Numbered from the stretch's first letter, positions 8,232 through 17,430 are shown. The stretch: 64,000 bases of DNA from Robiginitalea aestuariiviva (GCF_029537735.1 NZ_JARPUQ010000002.1:487536-551535); one strand, 5' to 3'. Notes: a model not told the origin generated them from the sequence alone. Program-made: numbers and translations.

Positions 8232-9083
8232 ATGAGCGGGAAAAAAGGGCGGAAGCCGGCTATCCGGAAATCCTCGGGCGACGAAGCGCCTTTTTCCGAA
8301 ACCAAGCTGCGCCGTTCCCTGAGTCACAGTGGGGCGGAAGCCAGTGTGGTGGACGCTATTGTGCGTAAGGTAGCCGGGGAAGTATATCCGGGTATGAGTA
8401 CCCGGGAAATCCATAACCGGGCCTTTGCCTTACTGCGGGAACACCGCAGCAGCTACGCCTCCCGTTACAAACTCAAACGGGCCATATACGAACTGGGCCC
8501 TACGGGGTTTCCCTTCGAAAAATTCATAGCAGCCCTGCTGAACCATTCAGGCTACCAGGCCGAAACCAATGTGGTGTTCCGCGGGGGATGCGTAAGCCAC
8601 GAGGTAGATGTGGTGGCCCGCAACGGGCATTCGGTTACGCCCATTGAGTGCAAATTCCATGCGGATGAGGGGCGCAAATGCACCGTAAAGATTCCCCTGT
8701 ACATCCATTCCCGGTTTCGGGATATGGCCGCGGCCCATCCCGAAGGTACGCGGCTGAAGCCCGGTTGGGTGGTCACCAACACCCGCTTTACGGCCGATGC
8801 CCTAGCCTATGGCAAATGCGCGGGCCTTTACCTGCTGAGCTGGAATCACCCCAGGCGGGCCAGCCTTAAGGACCGGATTGACCGCCACCGCCTGTACCCT
8901 ATTACGGTGAGTATGCTGCTGAGCAGCCGGGAAAAGGCCTTTTTGCTGGAACGGGAAATTGTTCTGGGGCGCGAGCTCCTGAAGGCCCCGTATTTCCTGG
9001 ACCACCTGGGGGTATCCCGGGAACGGAAGGCGCGCATCCTGGAGGAATTTAGCGAACTGTGCCAGCAAACTGTAGCACCATGA
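8232..9083 (+). CDS. ATP-cone domain fused to Mrr-like endonuclease domain
   Basis: 283 residues. An ATP-cone-like region (about 20-95; FSETKLRRSLSHSGA...IHNRAFALLRE) precedes a restriction-endonuclease-like domain (about 95-230). The latter shows the catalytic pattern E124-D126 (HEVDVVARNG) and E139-C140-K141 (PIECK), where E-x-K is the usual metal-binding pair. A nucleotide-sensing cone joined to a nuclease fold suggests DNA cleavage or repair gated by ATP/dATP level; that is inference. It overlaps the next gene by ATGA. Confidence 0.75.
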   Translation: MSGKKGRKPAIRKSSGDEAPFSETKLRRSLSHSGAEASVVDAIVRKVAGEVYPGMSTREIHNRAFALLREHRSSYASRYKLKRAIYELGPTGFPFEKFIAALLNHSGYQAETNVVFRGGCVSHEVDVVARNGHSVTPIECKFHADEGRKCTVKIPLYIHSRFRDMAAAHPEGTRLKPGWVVTNTRFTADALAYGKCAGLYLLSWNHPRRASLKDRIDRHRLYPITVSMLLSSREKAFLLEREIVLGRELLKAPYFLDHLGVSRERKARILEEFSELCQQTVAP

Positions 9084-10450
9084 GTCACGCACGTATTCAT
9101 TTCTGGGGGGCAGCCGGGGGGGTTACCGGCTCCAAATTCCTGCTGGAGGCGGATAAATCCCGGGTCCTGATCGACTGCGGGATGTTCCAGGGCCTTAAGG
9201 CGAGGCGGTTGCTGAACCGGGCCCCCTGGCCCGAAGATCCATCTACCCTGCAGGCGGTAGTACTCACCCATGGACACCTGGATCATGTTGGGCTGTTACC
9301 GCGTCTGGTGCGCGACGGCTTCCGAGGGGCGGTCTATGGAACGGCGCCTACCCTGGAGATCGCCCGCATTGTGCTGGAAGACAGTGCTAAAATCCAGGAA
9401 GAACAAGCCGAAAAGGCAGCGGCCGAAGCCTATAGCCGTCATGCCAAACCCGAACCCCTTTATACCACGGACCATGTGGCCCTGTGCCTCCCCCTTTTGC
9501 GTGCCGTGCCCCTGGATCACTGGAGTCAGGCGGCCCCAGGAGTCCGCTTTCGATTCCGGTACAACGGGCATATCCTGGGGGCGGCCTTTGTGGAGGTGGA
9601 GCATGCCGGGCGGCGCTATGTCTTTTCGGGGGATGTCGGGCGGCCGCAGGATGCCCTGTTGTTCCCGCCTGAACGACCGGTAAAAGCAGACGTGCTGCTT
9701 TTGGAAAGTACCTATGGCAACGTATGCCATCGCGAAGCAGACCCGGGGGAGCTGCTGGCGGCGGAAATCCGCCAGGCCGTCCGGGACCGTGCCACCTGTA
9801 TTATCCCGAGCTTTGCCGTGGAACGCCTGCAGACGGTCATGTACCTCTTGTGGCAATTGCGCACTTCCAACCGCATCCCGCCCTTACCTATTTATATAGA
9901 CAGCCCGATGGGGATCGATGTATGGTCCCTGTTCTCGCGTTTCCCGGACTGGCACCGGTTGCCGCAGGCGCAGTTGGGAGCTATGGGTCAGGTAATGGAC
10001 TATGTTAGGCACTACCGGGAAACCTGGGAAGCCCTGGACGACCCCAGGCCGAAGGTAGTGGTGGCCGGCAGCGGCATGCTTACCGGGGGGCGGGTGCTTA
10101 CCTACCTGAGCCAACTGCTGGACCGCCCGCAGACGCGGGTGGTATTGGTGGGCTTCCAGGCGGAAGGCACCCGGGGCCGAAACCTGCTTGATGGGGCAAG
10201 TGAATTGAAAATCTTCGGGAAATACATTCCTGTGGCGGCGCAGGTGCGCCACCTGGAGGTGCTGTCTGCCCATGCCGACCAACGGGAATTGCTCTGGTGG
10301 GTTTCGGCCCTGGAGCGCCCGCCCGGGCAGGTCTTTTTGGTGCATGGGGAAGCCACCGCCCGCGATACCCTGCGGGTAAAACTGCGCGACCAGCTGGGGT
10401 GGGAGGCCGCATTGCCGGAACACGGCCAGGTCTGGCCCGTTACTCCCTGA
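9080..10450 (+). CDS. Metallo-beta-lactamase/beta-CASP RNA-processing hydrolase
   Basis: A 456-residue MBL-fold protein with HGHLDH at 64-69 and an inserted beta-CASP domain, ending with a C-terminal SAHADQRELLWW segment (RMMBL motif). The family includes CPSF73-like and RNase J-like nucleases and is usually annotated as exonuclease of the MBL fold involved in RNA processing. I chose MSHARIHF, whose ATG overlaps the stop of the upstream gene, over a start 21 bases earlier. Cytoplasmic, part of the stress operon. Confidence 0.87.
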   Translation: MSHARIHFWGAAGGVTGSKFLLEADKSRVLIDCGMFQGLKARRLLNRAPWPEDPSTLQAVVLTHGHLDHVGLLPRLVRDGFRGAVYGTAPTLEIARIVLEDSAKIQEEQAEKAAAEAYSRHAKPEPLYTTDHVALCLPLLRAVPLDHWSQAAPGVRFRFRYNGHILGAAFVEVEHAGRRYVFSGDVGRPQDALLFPPERPVKADVLLLESTYGNVCHREADPGELLAAEIRQAVRDRATCIIPSFAVERLQTVMYLLWQLRTSNRIPPLPIYIDSPMGIDVWSLFSRFPDWHRLPQAQLGAMGQVMDYVRHYRETWEALDDPRPKVVVAGSGMLTGGRVLTYLSQLLDRPQTRVVLVGFQAEGTRGRNLLDGASELKIFGKYIPVAAQVRHLEVLSAHADQRELLWWVSALERPPGQVFLVHGEATARDTLRVKLRDQLGWEAALPEHGQVWPVTP

Positions 10451-10490
10451 AAGACTGACAAGTATCATGGCGGGGTTATTGAAATAGGGG

Positions 10491-10502
10491 TACCTTAAGG
10501 TA
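10491..10502. promoter_or_regulatory. 12-bp palindrome abutting a start codon
   Basis: TACCTTAAGGTA is a perfect palindrome whose last base is the A of the ATG of the next gene. It may be an operator or chance. Confidence 0.22.
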
Positions 10503-10813
10503 TGCTAAAGGTATATGCCATGAAACCAGGCTACCGGAATGACATACCCGACCCCATTGGCCGGAAACATTTGCTGGCCGATTTGGATTTTGTAATGCGT
10601 TTGCTGCAAGGCCATCTCTTTGAGAAGGCTTCCATGAATACCTTTGAGCGCCTGGCTGAATACCGGGAGGAGGCAGAGCAATGGAAACGACGCCTCCTTG
10701 AACTGGATGCCAGTGATGTTTCGGGCCTTCTGGAGCTGGAAGCCGGCATGCTGGAATGGAAACGCAGATTATATGATTATATCGGGTCCCGTATGAATGG
10801 GGATACCGCCTAA
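10502..10813 (+). CDS. Hypothetical helical protein
   Basis: 103 residues, not recognised. Mostly helical with a coiled-coil-like central part (YREEAEQWKRRLLELD, LEWKRRLYDY) and no signal peptide. An alternative start is the methionine at residue 7. It starts 51 bases after the MBL gene and ends 10 bases before the following lipoprotein, so it probably belongs to the same transcription unit. Confidence 0.6.
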   Translation: MLKVYAMKPGYRNDIPDPIGRKHLLADLDFVMRLLQGHLFEKASMNTFERLAEYREEAEQWKRRLLELDASDVSGLLELEAGMLEWKRRLYDYIGSRMNGDTA

Positions 10814-10823
10814 AACGAACGCC

Positions 10824-11474
10824 ATGAGAAAGATAGTATACCTGGGATGGATCGCCGTAATTCTGTTGGCTGTGAGCTGCAGCACTGTGCGCCTGGAGAG
10901 CTCCTATAAGGACCCCGATGTTGTCTTGTTCAATTCCCAGAAGCTGCTGGTGGTGGGCCTTACCCAGGATATGCGCGTACGGGAGGCCTTTGAAAGCCGG
11001 CTGCAGGAAATTTTTGAGGACGAAGGCATCGAAACGATGAGAAGCATCGACCTTTTCGACGTGGAATTTACCTCCGCCGAACGCTCCGAGGAGGAACTCA
11101 GCCAGGTGGAGGCCCAGCTGATTGAGAAGGACTTTGACGCCATTCTCTTTACCAAAGTACTTGGCACCGAGACCCATACCACCCTGAGGCGGAAGATCCG
11201 GGAACTGGGAGAATCCTACGAACAGTTCAACGAAGATTACATCCTGCACCAGGGGGTGTACTACGACCGGGATTATTACGAAATCGATACGGATTATTAC
11301 GTGGAGTCTTCGGTGTACTGCGTTTGCCCCGGCAAAGCCCGTAACCTGATCTGGCGTTCTGTGGTCCTGATTTCCGAACCCAACAATACCCAGCGTGCTA
11401 TCCGGGATTTCATCGACCTGATTACCGAAGAACTCGCCGGGCAGCAAGTACTGCTGGAAGCCCACGCTTACTGA
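10824..11474 (+). CDS. Predicted lipoprotein
   Basis: 216 residues starting MRKIVYLGWIAVILLAVSCSTV, a type II signal with the modified Cys at about 20. The start gives a clean signal peptide; an ATG 27 bases upstream would add charged residues before it. The mature part is acidic with alternating strand/helix character (LLVVGLTQDMRVREAFESRLQEIFEDEGIE), like Bacteroidota envelope proteins of the DUF4136 type, but I cannot assign a family firmly. Convergent with cardiolipin synthase. Confidence 0.72.
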   Translation: MRKIVYLGWIAVILLAVSCSTVRLESSYKDPDVVLFNSQKLLVVGLTQDMRVREAFESRLQEIFEDEGIETMRSIDLFDVEFTSAERSEEELSQVEAQLIEKDFDAILFTKVLGTETHTTLRRKIRELGESYEQFNEDYILHQGVYYDRDYYEIDTDYYVESSVYCVCPGKARNLIWRSVVLISEPNNTQRAIRDFIDLITEELAGQQVLLEAHAY

Positions 11475-11480
11475 TCCCTG

Positions 11481-12881
11481 CTATAATACCGGGCTCAGCG
11501 TCCGTGCGGCCCCTTCCAGCAATCTATGGGTCCAGGGCCGCTGGCTGAAGGACTCCAGGTCTAATGCGATGCTTTTGGCGCTATCCGCTAGGAAGTCCTC
11601 TCGCAGGCGGATCGCCGTTTGGGAGTCATAGATCAAGGCATTCACCTCGTAATTGTGCTGGAAACTACGGTTGTCCATGTTGGCCGTCCCCACGGTACAG
11701 ATACGGTCGTCTACCGTAATGCACTTGCTGTGCAGGAACCCCTGGGGGTACTGGTAGATTTTTACGCCGCTCTTCAGAAAGCGCTGGAAATACGAACGCA
11801 CACACCAGGACACCAGGGCGCTGTCGGCCTTGGCCGAAACCAGGATACGCACATCCACCCCGCCCAGGGCTGCGGTTTGCAGGGCCAATTGAATGGCCTG
11901 GCTGGGGATCAGATAGGGATTGGTGATGTAGATGTGGTGGCGGGCGTGGTTGATCAGGGAAAAATAAAGCTGTTCCATAAGCGGGAAGTCGTCGTCCGGA
12001 CCGCTGGCCAGGATTTGCACGGTGGCTTTCCCGCCAGGCGCAGGGGAAGGGAACTGGGGCAGGGGTATTTTTTTGCGGGTAACCAATTCCCAGTCGTTTA
12101 TAAAGACCGTGTCCAGGTGGGCGGCTGCCGTGCCTTTCAGGATCAGGTTCATGTCGTGCCACATCCCCAGATCTGCATCGCCCTTCAGGTACTTATCTGA
12201 AATGTTGATGCCGCCTGTAAAGGCCACTTTTCCGTCTACCACAATGATTTTGCGGTGGTTGCGGTAATTCACGGAAGTCAGGAATTTCCCCAGGCGAAAC
12301 GGGAGGAAGGCATACACCTCGATGCCGGCCTGGCGCAGCCGCTTCAGGTAAGAGGGGCTCAGGGAATAACTGCCTACGCTGTCGTAAATGAGCCGGACCT
12401 GTACCCCCTGGGCTTCCTTCTCCACAAACAAGTGCAGCAGGCGTTCGGCCAGTTCCCCCTCCTCAAAAATATAGTACTGTACATGGATGGTTTCCCGGGC
12501 CTGCTCCAGGGCTTCGAACACCCGGGTAAAGGTTTCTGCCCCGTCCTTAAGCAGGCCTACTTCATTGTCCGCGCTAATGGGGAAGCCGGATTGGGAGGCC
12601 AGCAGGCGGTGCAACCGCCCACTAGGGCTGTCCGCTTTCAGAAAGGGGGGCGACGCCTGCCCCGATTCCGTGGGCGGGGCCCTGCGCACCTGCTGGTAAA
12701 CCTTTTGCTTGCGGCGGTTCCGCCCTACCAGCAGGTACAAAAAAATGCCTCCTACCGGAATGGTGAATATGGCTAACAGCCAAGCCAATGTCTTCGAGGG
12801 TCGAACACCATTCAGTAGGAGGCTTATGACAATAGAGATTGCCAGAAGGATGTAAAGAACGATCAGGATTTTAGCCCACAC
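11481..12881 (-). CDS. cls: Cardiolipin synthase
   Basis: A 466-residue phospholipase D superfamily enzyme with two N-terminal transmembrane helices (about 3-60) and two HKD motifs: NHRKIIVVDGKVAFTGG near 205 and LHSKCITVDDRICTVGTAN near 385. Length and layout match ClsA, which condenses two phosphatidylglycerols to cardiolipin at the inner membrane. It is followed by the convergent lipoprotein gene. Confidence 0.93.
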   Translation of the reverse strand: MWAKILIVLYILLAISIVISLLLNGVRPSKTLAWLLAIFTIPVGGIFLYLLVGRNRRKQKVYQQVRRAPPTESGQASPPFLKADSPSGRLHRLLASQSGFPISADNEVGLLKDGAETFTRVFEALEQARETIHVQYYIFEEGELAERLLHLFVEKEAQGVQVRLIYDSVGSYSLSPSYLKRLRQAGIEVYAFLPFRLGKFLTSVNYRNHRKIIVVDGKVAFTGGINISDKYLKGDADLGMWHDMNLILKGTAAAHLDTVFINDWELVTRKKIPLPQFPSPAPGGKATVQILASGPDDDFPLMEQLYFSLINHARHHIYITNPYLIPSQAIQLALQTAALGGVDVRILVSAKADSALVSWCVRSYFQRFLKSGVKIYQYPQGFLHSKCITVDDRICTVGTANMDNRSFQHNYEVNALIYDSQTAIRLREDFLADSAKSIALDLESFSQRPWTHRLLEGAARTLSPVL

Positions 12882-12903
12882 GGCACTTCGGTTTGACCCG
12901 AAT

Positions 12904-13626
12904 TTACATCAATTTGAAATTGATCGGAATGCTATAGGGGACTTTTACCTTTCTGCTGCGCTGTTTTCCCGGCGTCATCTGGGGCAGGGACGCGATAATG
13001 CGCCTGGCTTCCTGTTCCAGGATGCGGTCCGGGCCGCGGGTAACGATATCGGTTACCTTTCCATCTGTACCGATGGCAAACATCACATATACCCTGCCCT
13101 GGATTCCCAGTTCCAGCGCGGTTTCGGGATACCGGAAATTCTTGGCGACATGTTCCTGGATTTTCTCCTGGAAGCAGGTGCGCTGGTCGGCACGGGACAG
13201 GCCCTCACAGCCCGGGAACACGGGAACTTCCTCGATGATGGCAAAGGGCACACTGATTTCTTCCTCTTCTTCCAGGACATCGATATCGGAGGCCTCCAGG
13301 TCTACATCGGCAATTACGGTCTCCTGGCTGATTTCCGTACTTTCGATCACGGTCTCTTCGATCTCTTCCGTATCCTCGATCACCTCAATCACTTCCGGGG
13401 CTGCCGGGGGCGGAGGTGGGGGTGGGGTGCGGAACTGCTCGGTAACCGGTACTTTTTCATCCAGGTTGTCTACCTGTACCAGTTGTATGATCTCTTCCTG
13501 GACGCTGTCGTAAGACTTCCACTCCAGCGCCCTCCAGGTGGCGAACAGCACTACGGCAAGCCCGATAACAAAGTACAGGCCGCTATCCCTGTTCAAATCT
13601 GCTTGGGGGTTCTTCTTGGGTCTCAT
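12904..13626 (-). CDS. TonB family energy transducer
   Basis: 240 residues. A cytoplasmic basic N-terminus (RPKKNPQADLNRDSG), one transmembrane helix (about 18-35), a proline-rich and very acidic periplasmic linker (PPPPPPPAAPEVIEVIEDTEEIEET, about 65-125), then a TonB C-terminal domain (YPETALELGIQGRVYVMFAIGTDGKV...). It should couple ExbBD proton-motive energy to an outer-membrane receptor, but no receptor is adjacent. Confidence 0.88.
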   Translation of the reverse strand: MRPKKNPQADLNRDSGLYFVIGLAVVLFATWRALEWKSYDSVQEEIIQLVQVDNLDEKVPVTEQFRTPPPPPPPAAPEVIEVIEDTEEIEETVIESTEISQETVIADVDLEASDIDVLEEEEEISVPFAIIEEVPVFPGCEGLSRADQRTCFQEKIQEHVAKNFRYPETALELGIQGRVYVMFAIGTDGKVTDIVTRGPDRILEQEARRIIASLPQMTPGKQRSRKVKVPYSIPINFKLM

Positions 13627-13770
13627 GGCTGTTAGAATTTATAACCTCAAGGTAGCCCGATCCATCCGTTTAAAACATGACAAAAATCAGTTTCACATCC
13701 CTGTAAATCAATGGGTTCTGGATGTTTTGGAATGTAAATACCGCCCCAGGCGATTAAGGAATCCAGGCGC

Positions 13771-14736
13771 TTAGGCGGTAAGTTGCACCAGGTAGAAATA
13801 CAGGGGCATGCCCAGGGTGATGTTAAAGGGAAAGGTAATGGCCAGGGCCATTGGAAGATAGAGGGAGGGATTGGCCTTGGGGGCGGCCAGCCGCATGGCT
13901 GCGGGTACGGCAATATAGGAGGCGCTGGCAGCAAGGATGGCAAAGAGGAACCGGTCCCCTGGGTTGCTCAGGAAGGCAGAGGTGACCAGTACGGTCAGGC
14001 AGCCATTGACCAGGGGCACCAGGATGGCGAACAGGAGGGCAAACCAACCCTTTTTGACCAGGGCCGAGAGTTTGGAACCACTGCTGATGCCCATATCCAA
14101 CAGGAAAACCGCCAGGAAGCCCTTGAAAATATCCGTGGTAAACGGGGCAATGCCCTGGGCCTGGTGTTCACTGGCCAGCAGGCCAATCAGCAGGCTGCCC
14201 AGGATCAGCAGGACACTCCCGTTGGTGAGCGAATGCCTGCAGACCTGGGGCAGACTCAGGGCACTGCCGTTCTTCTTGTCGAAGAGGGCAATCAACAGGA
14301 CACCGACCACAATGGAAGGGGCCTCCATCAGGGCCATCACGGCCACCATGTGCCCGCCGTAGGTAATGTTTTCGATTTCGAGAAAGGAAATGGCCGTTAC
14401 AAAAGTTACGGCGCTTACCGACCCGTAGGAGGCTGCAATGGCACCGGCATTGGCTACGCTGAATCGCCGGCGCAGGATCAGGAAGGCATACAGGGGCACC
14501 GCAATGGCCAGGGCGATTCCCAGCAGGAGGGACCACACGATTTCCCAGCTGAAAGGACTGTGAGCCAATTCCTGCCCTCCCTTGAAGCCAATCGAAAATA
14601 ATAAATAAAGAGAAATGAATTTGGAGGAGTTGGCCGGGATTTCCAGGTCACTTTTGAGCTGGACGGCCAGGATCCCCAGGAAGAAAAACAGGAGGGCAGG
14701 ATTGCTCAGATTGTCTGCCAGCAGGTGGAGGTCCAT
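13771..14736 (-). CDS. sbtA: Sodium-dependent bicarbonate transporter SbtA
   Basis: A 321-residue membrane protein of about ten helices in two inverted halves, opening NPALLFFFLGILAVQLKSDLEIP and continuing FKGGQEL and ASYGSVSAVTF, all typical of SbtA (formerly DUF897). SbtA imports HCO3- with Na+ in cyanobacteria. Two small genes lie just upstream on the same strand and a LysR regulator is divergent. With dabAB in the same window it suggests that the cell concentrates inorganic carbon. Confidence 0.88.
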   Translation of the reverse strand: MDLHLLADNLSNPALLFFFLGILAVQLKSDLEIPANSSKFISLYLLFSIGFKGGQELAHSPFSWEIVWSLLLGIALAIAVPLYAFLILRRRFSVANAGAIAASYGSVSAVTFVTAISFLEIENITYGGHMVAVMALMEAPSIVVGVLLIALFDKKNGSALSLPQVCRHSLTNGSVLLILGSLLIGLLASEHQAQGIAPFTTDIFKGFLAVFLLDMGISSGSKLSALVKKGWFALLFAILVPLVNGCLTVLVTSAFLSNPGDRFLFAILAASASYIAVPAAMRLAAPKANPSLYLPMALAITFPFNITLGMPLYFYLVQLTA

Positions 14737-14763
14737 GCGGTATATGCAGGCTGGGAACGTGGG

Positions 14764-15063
14764 TTAATTTTCGGTATCCAGGGTGAGTTCCACACGCCCG
14801 CTGATGCGGACCAGCTGCCCGGATTCACGGGCTTCGCGGATGTACTGCCGGACTTTTTGCTTTTCTTCTTCCAGCTCTGCAATACGGGTATCTGCATAGG
14901 AGGTGTCCGCCTTAAAGTAGCCTTCACACCAGCGCAGGCGCTGCAGTTTGTGGAAGTTGATTTTCTCGTCAATCAGCCCCAGCATCAAATCGTAGGCTTC
15001 GGAGGGGGTAAAAGTGCCCCGAACGAGTTGTACTTCGGTTTGGGTTTCGGTTTTAACGCTCAT
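14764..15063 (-). CDS. Small protein co-directional with sbtA
   Basis: 99 residues, soluble, with a conserved-looking central helix (INFHKLQRLRWCEGYFKADTSYADTRIAELEEEKQKVRQYI) and a C-terminal strand pair. It is not a PII/SbtB-like sequence. It lies 27 bases before sbtA and 3 bases after the preceding gene. I do not recognise the family; the position suggests a partner or regulator of bicarbonate uptake. Confidence 0.7.
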   Translation of the reverse strand: MSVKTETQTEVQLVRGTFTPSEAYDLMLGLIDEKINFHKLQRLRWCEGYFKADTSYADTRIAELEEEKQKVRQYIREARESGQLVRISGRVELTLDTEN

Positions 15064-15066
15064 GTC

Positions 15067-15342
15067 TTATACGGATTTTTCGGTGTGAATGGTGCTTCGT
15101 GAAGCCTGCAGGTGGGCGGCCCCCAGCAGGAAGCCCAGGGCGGTCACGATCAGGAGTTCGGTAAAAAACAATCCCCCGGTAAACCAGGAGAAGGCGGTCA
15201 GGCCGGTAAGCCCGGCCCAGGCCAGTAATACGCCGGTTTTGCGAACGGTGGTGGCGGGACGGCTTACTACGGTGTAGGTTACCTTCCGTTGCCGTGTTTG
15301 TTCCCGGGTTTTCCGGGCAGGTGCTTCTAGTATTTCAGCCAT
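15067..15342 (-). CDS. Small two-helix membrane protein, first gene of sbtA operon
   Basis: 91 residues from MAEILEAPARKT; an ATG 24 bases upstream is also possible. A basic N-terminal tail precedes two transmembrane helices (about 38-75) separated by WFTGG. No family recognised. It shares an AT-rich divergent promoter region with the LysR gene. Confidence 0.65.
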   Translation of the reverse strand: MAEILEAPARKTREQTRQRKVTYTVVSRPATTVRKTGVLLAWAGLTGLTAFSWFTGGLFFTELLIVTALGFLLGAAHLQASRSTIHTEKSV

Positions 15343-15422
15343 GGAATAATTTTTTGATCGGGGCAAAGGTGTGGTCTTTTTTTAATATATTTTTATTTAT
15401 ATTTATGATGAAAAATATTAAA

Positions 15423-15439
15423 TATAATTATGAATTATA
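15423..15439. promoter_or_regulatory. Candidate LysR operator over its own start codon
   Basis: TATAATTATGAATTATA is a perfect 17-bp palindrome (7-bp arms) centred on the LysR start codon, in the AT-rich region divergent to the sbtA operon. LysR regulators bind AT-rich dyads of T-N11-A type, and autorepression by a start-overlapping site is common. A related dyad lies before dabB. Confidence 0.4.
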
Positions 15440-16356
15440 CTCTCAATCAACTCAATATATTCTATCATATCGCTAATTTACAGAGCGTTACAAAGGCTGC
15501 TGAGGCGCTGCACCTCACTCAGCCAGCCGTCTCCATTCAACTGAAAAATTTTCAGGATCAGTTTTCCATTCCCCTTACAGAAGTGGTAGGACGCAAGCTG
15601 TATATCACGGATTTTGGTAAGGAAATAGCCCGGTCCGCCGAACAAATTTTAAATCAGGTAGAGGCCATCAATTATAAGACCCACGCCTTTGAGGGACATA
15701 TTGCGGGGCGGTTGCGGATAACCATTGTGTCTACGGCCAAATACGTGATGCCGTATTTTCTTTCGGACTTTATGGAACAACACCCCGGGGTGGACCTCGT
15801 TATGGACGTAACCAATAAGGCCAAGGTCATTCGGAGCCTGGAAGACAACGAGGTGGATTTTGCCATGGTTTCCGTTTTGCCGGATCACCTGAAGGTAAAC
15901 CGGGTAGAATTGATGCGCAATAAGCTGTTCCTGGTAGGGGGCACCCGTCGAAAAAAACCGTCGCGCATGGCCAAATCGGATATCTTCCGGAAGCAGCCGC
16001 TAATTTACCGGGAATCCGGGTCGGCTACCCGGGCGGCCATGGAAGCATTCCTGGATAAGGGCGGGTTCGAGAACTCAAAGAAGCTGGAACTTACCAGTAA
16101 TGAAGCCCTCAAGCAGGCCCTGATTGCAGGGCTGGGCTACAGCATCATGCCCCTGATTGGCCTGAAAAACGAATTGCGCAACGCAGAACTGGAAATCATT
16201 CCCTACAGAGGGCTGCCCATTACCACCCACTGGAACCTGATCTGGCTGAAAGCCAAAAAGTTGTCCCCAACGGCAGAGGCCTACCTGAAATACGTACAGG
16301 CAGAAAAGGACCGTATCATCAAGGAACAGTTTCACTGGTTTGAACAATACGAATAA
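15430..16356 (+). CDS. LysR-type regulator, CbbR/CmpR-like
   Basis: 308 residues. A winged helix-turn-helix occupies residues 1-60 (LNQLNIFYHIANLQSVTKAAEALHLTQPAVSIQLKNFQ), followed by a periplasmic-binding-fold effector domain (about 90-300; GRLRITIVSTAKYVMPYFLSDF). Residues resemble CbbR/CmpR regulators of CO2 fixation and bicarbonate uptake. Being divergent from the sbtA operon is the classical LysR arrangement, so sbtA is its likely target and dabBA possibly another. Confidence 0.85.
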   Translation: MNYTLNQLNIFYHIANLQSVTKAAEALHLTQPAVSIQLKNFQDQFSIPLTEVVGRKLYITDFGKEIARSAEQILNQVEAINYKTHAFEGHIAGRLRITIVSTAKYVMPYFLSDFMEQHPGVDLVMDVTNKAKVIRSLEDNEVDFAMVSVLPDHLKVNRVELMRNKLFLVGGTRRKKPSRMAKSDIFRKQPLIYRESGSATRAAMEAFLDKGGFENSKKLELTSNEALKQALIAGLGYSIMPLIGLKNELRNAELEIIPYRGLPITTHWNLIWLKAKKLSPTAEAYLKYVQAEKDRIIKEQFHWFEQYE

Positions 16357-16433
16357 ACGGGAACACCCGGACGCGGAATTTTTCCGGCCCGGGTGGGTCA
16401 ACGGGTGGCTGGGTCTCCCTTCAAACCTTTTCG

Positions 16434-16452
16434 ACGGCAACCAGCCGTTGTT
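16434..16452. terminator. Possible terminator between lysR and convergent gene
   Basis: ACGGC-AACCA-GCCGT, then TTGTTTAATT, forms a short hairpin with a T-rich tail after the LysR gene. A second hairpin (ACCCGG/CCGGGT) lies about 50 bases upstream. The stem is only 5 bp. Confidence 0.4.
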
Positions 16453-16482
16453 TAATTCAGGCAGTATCCATGTCTGAAGGAC

Positions 16483-17355
16483 CTACCACCAGAAGGAAAT
16501 CCCGGTGGTAAAATAGAATACGGGTTCCAGGGCCTCGGTATAGCTGATGTCCGGCCCGGTTAGGGAGGCAGGGCTTTGCGGCAGGGCCAAGTAGGGGTTC
16601 AGTGATAAAATCCAATGCCCCGTAAAATAATCAATCGCCATTCCGGCCTCTATATTCAGGATCCTGAAACGGGTAGCGTCGGCAAGGGTCAGGGCCTGGG
16701 TGGCGTTGCGGCTGCCGGCACCTGAGCCTTTGCGGTTGCCCAGCCGGCTGGTATTGTAATACGCCTGATAAAAGTGCTGAGACCCGGCATATAGCGAAAC
16801 CTGGGGTTGATAATGCCATTGCAGGTTCGCACTGCTGAAATTCCTTTGGAGGGTTATCCCCATAAAAAGGTCGGTGCTTTGTTCTGCCCCGAAATAGGCA
16901 TTCAGGCTGCCCAGGAGTTCCACCGCTTTAAAATCATATCCCAACAGGGCAGTGAGGCTGGCCGAGGTTTCGGCCTGCACATTGTAGCTGTCCGTGCTAA
17001 AAAAATAGGCAGTGGCCGACAACCCTCCGCTCCAGCGCTCCCCGGCCGTGGAGTAGCCGGCAGACACCAGTGCCAGGTCTATCCGGTTTTCACCTGCCGC
17101 CAGTAGGTAGGAAATGGAAGCATCTGCAAAAAAACCGGATTTGTGGTAAACCCCAAAAGAAGGCAAAAGGTAAGGGGCGGCAACCGTATCGCGGCGTCCC
17201 ATGAAAACAGCATCGCTTACAAAACTCACCTCCGCCATGGTATACGAGAATTGGGCTTCCCTGGGGGCGGCATCGGGGACTTTTAATTGCTGTCCGCTAA
17301 GCGATAGGCCTGTTGCCCAGATCAGGGCAAGGGCCAGGAATGTTCGAAGGTTCAT
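16483..17355 (-). CDS. Predicted outer-membrane beta-barrel protein
   Basis: 290 residues with a type I signal (MNLRTFLALALIWATGLSLSGQQ; start moved 21 bases in from the longest frame). The mature part has many alternating aromatic/hydrophobic strands and ends FYFTTGISFWW, an aromatic C-terminus typical of barrels. No function assigned. Confidence 0.7.
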   Translation of the reverse strand: MNLRTFLALALIWATGLSLSGQQLKVPDAAPREAQFSYTMAEVSFVSDAVFMGRRDTVAAPYLLPSFGVYHKSGFFADASISYLLAAGENRIDLALVSAGYSTAGERWSGGLSATAYFFSTDSYNVQAETSASLTALLGYDFKAVELLGSLNAYFGAEQSTDLFMGITLQRNFSSANLQWHYQPQVSLYAGSQHFYQAYYNTSRLGNRKGSGAGSRNATQALTLADATRFRILNIEAGMAIDYFTGHWILSLNPYLALPQSPASLTGPDISYTEALEPVFYFTTGISFWW

Positions 17356-17430
17356 GGGAAAGGAATTGCAGAGCAAGCCCGGAAGAGAAGGGTAAGCGTA
17401 TAACCCTTCCTTCCGGAGTCTGTCTCAGGT

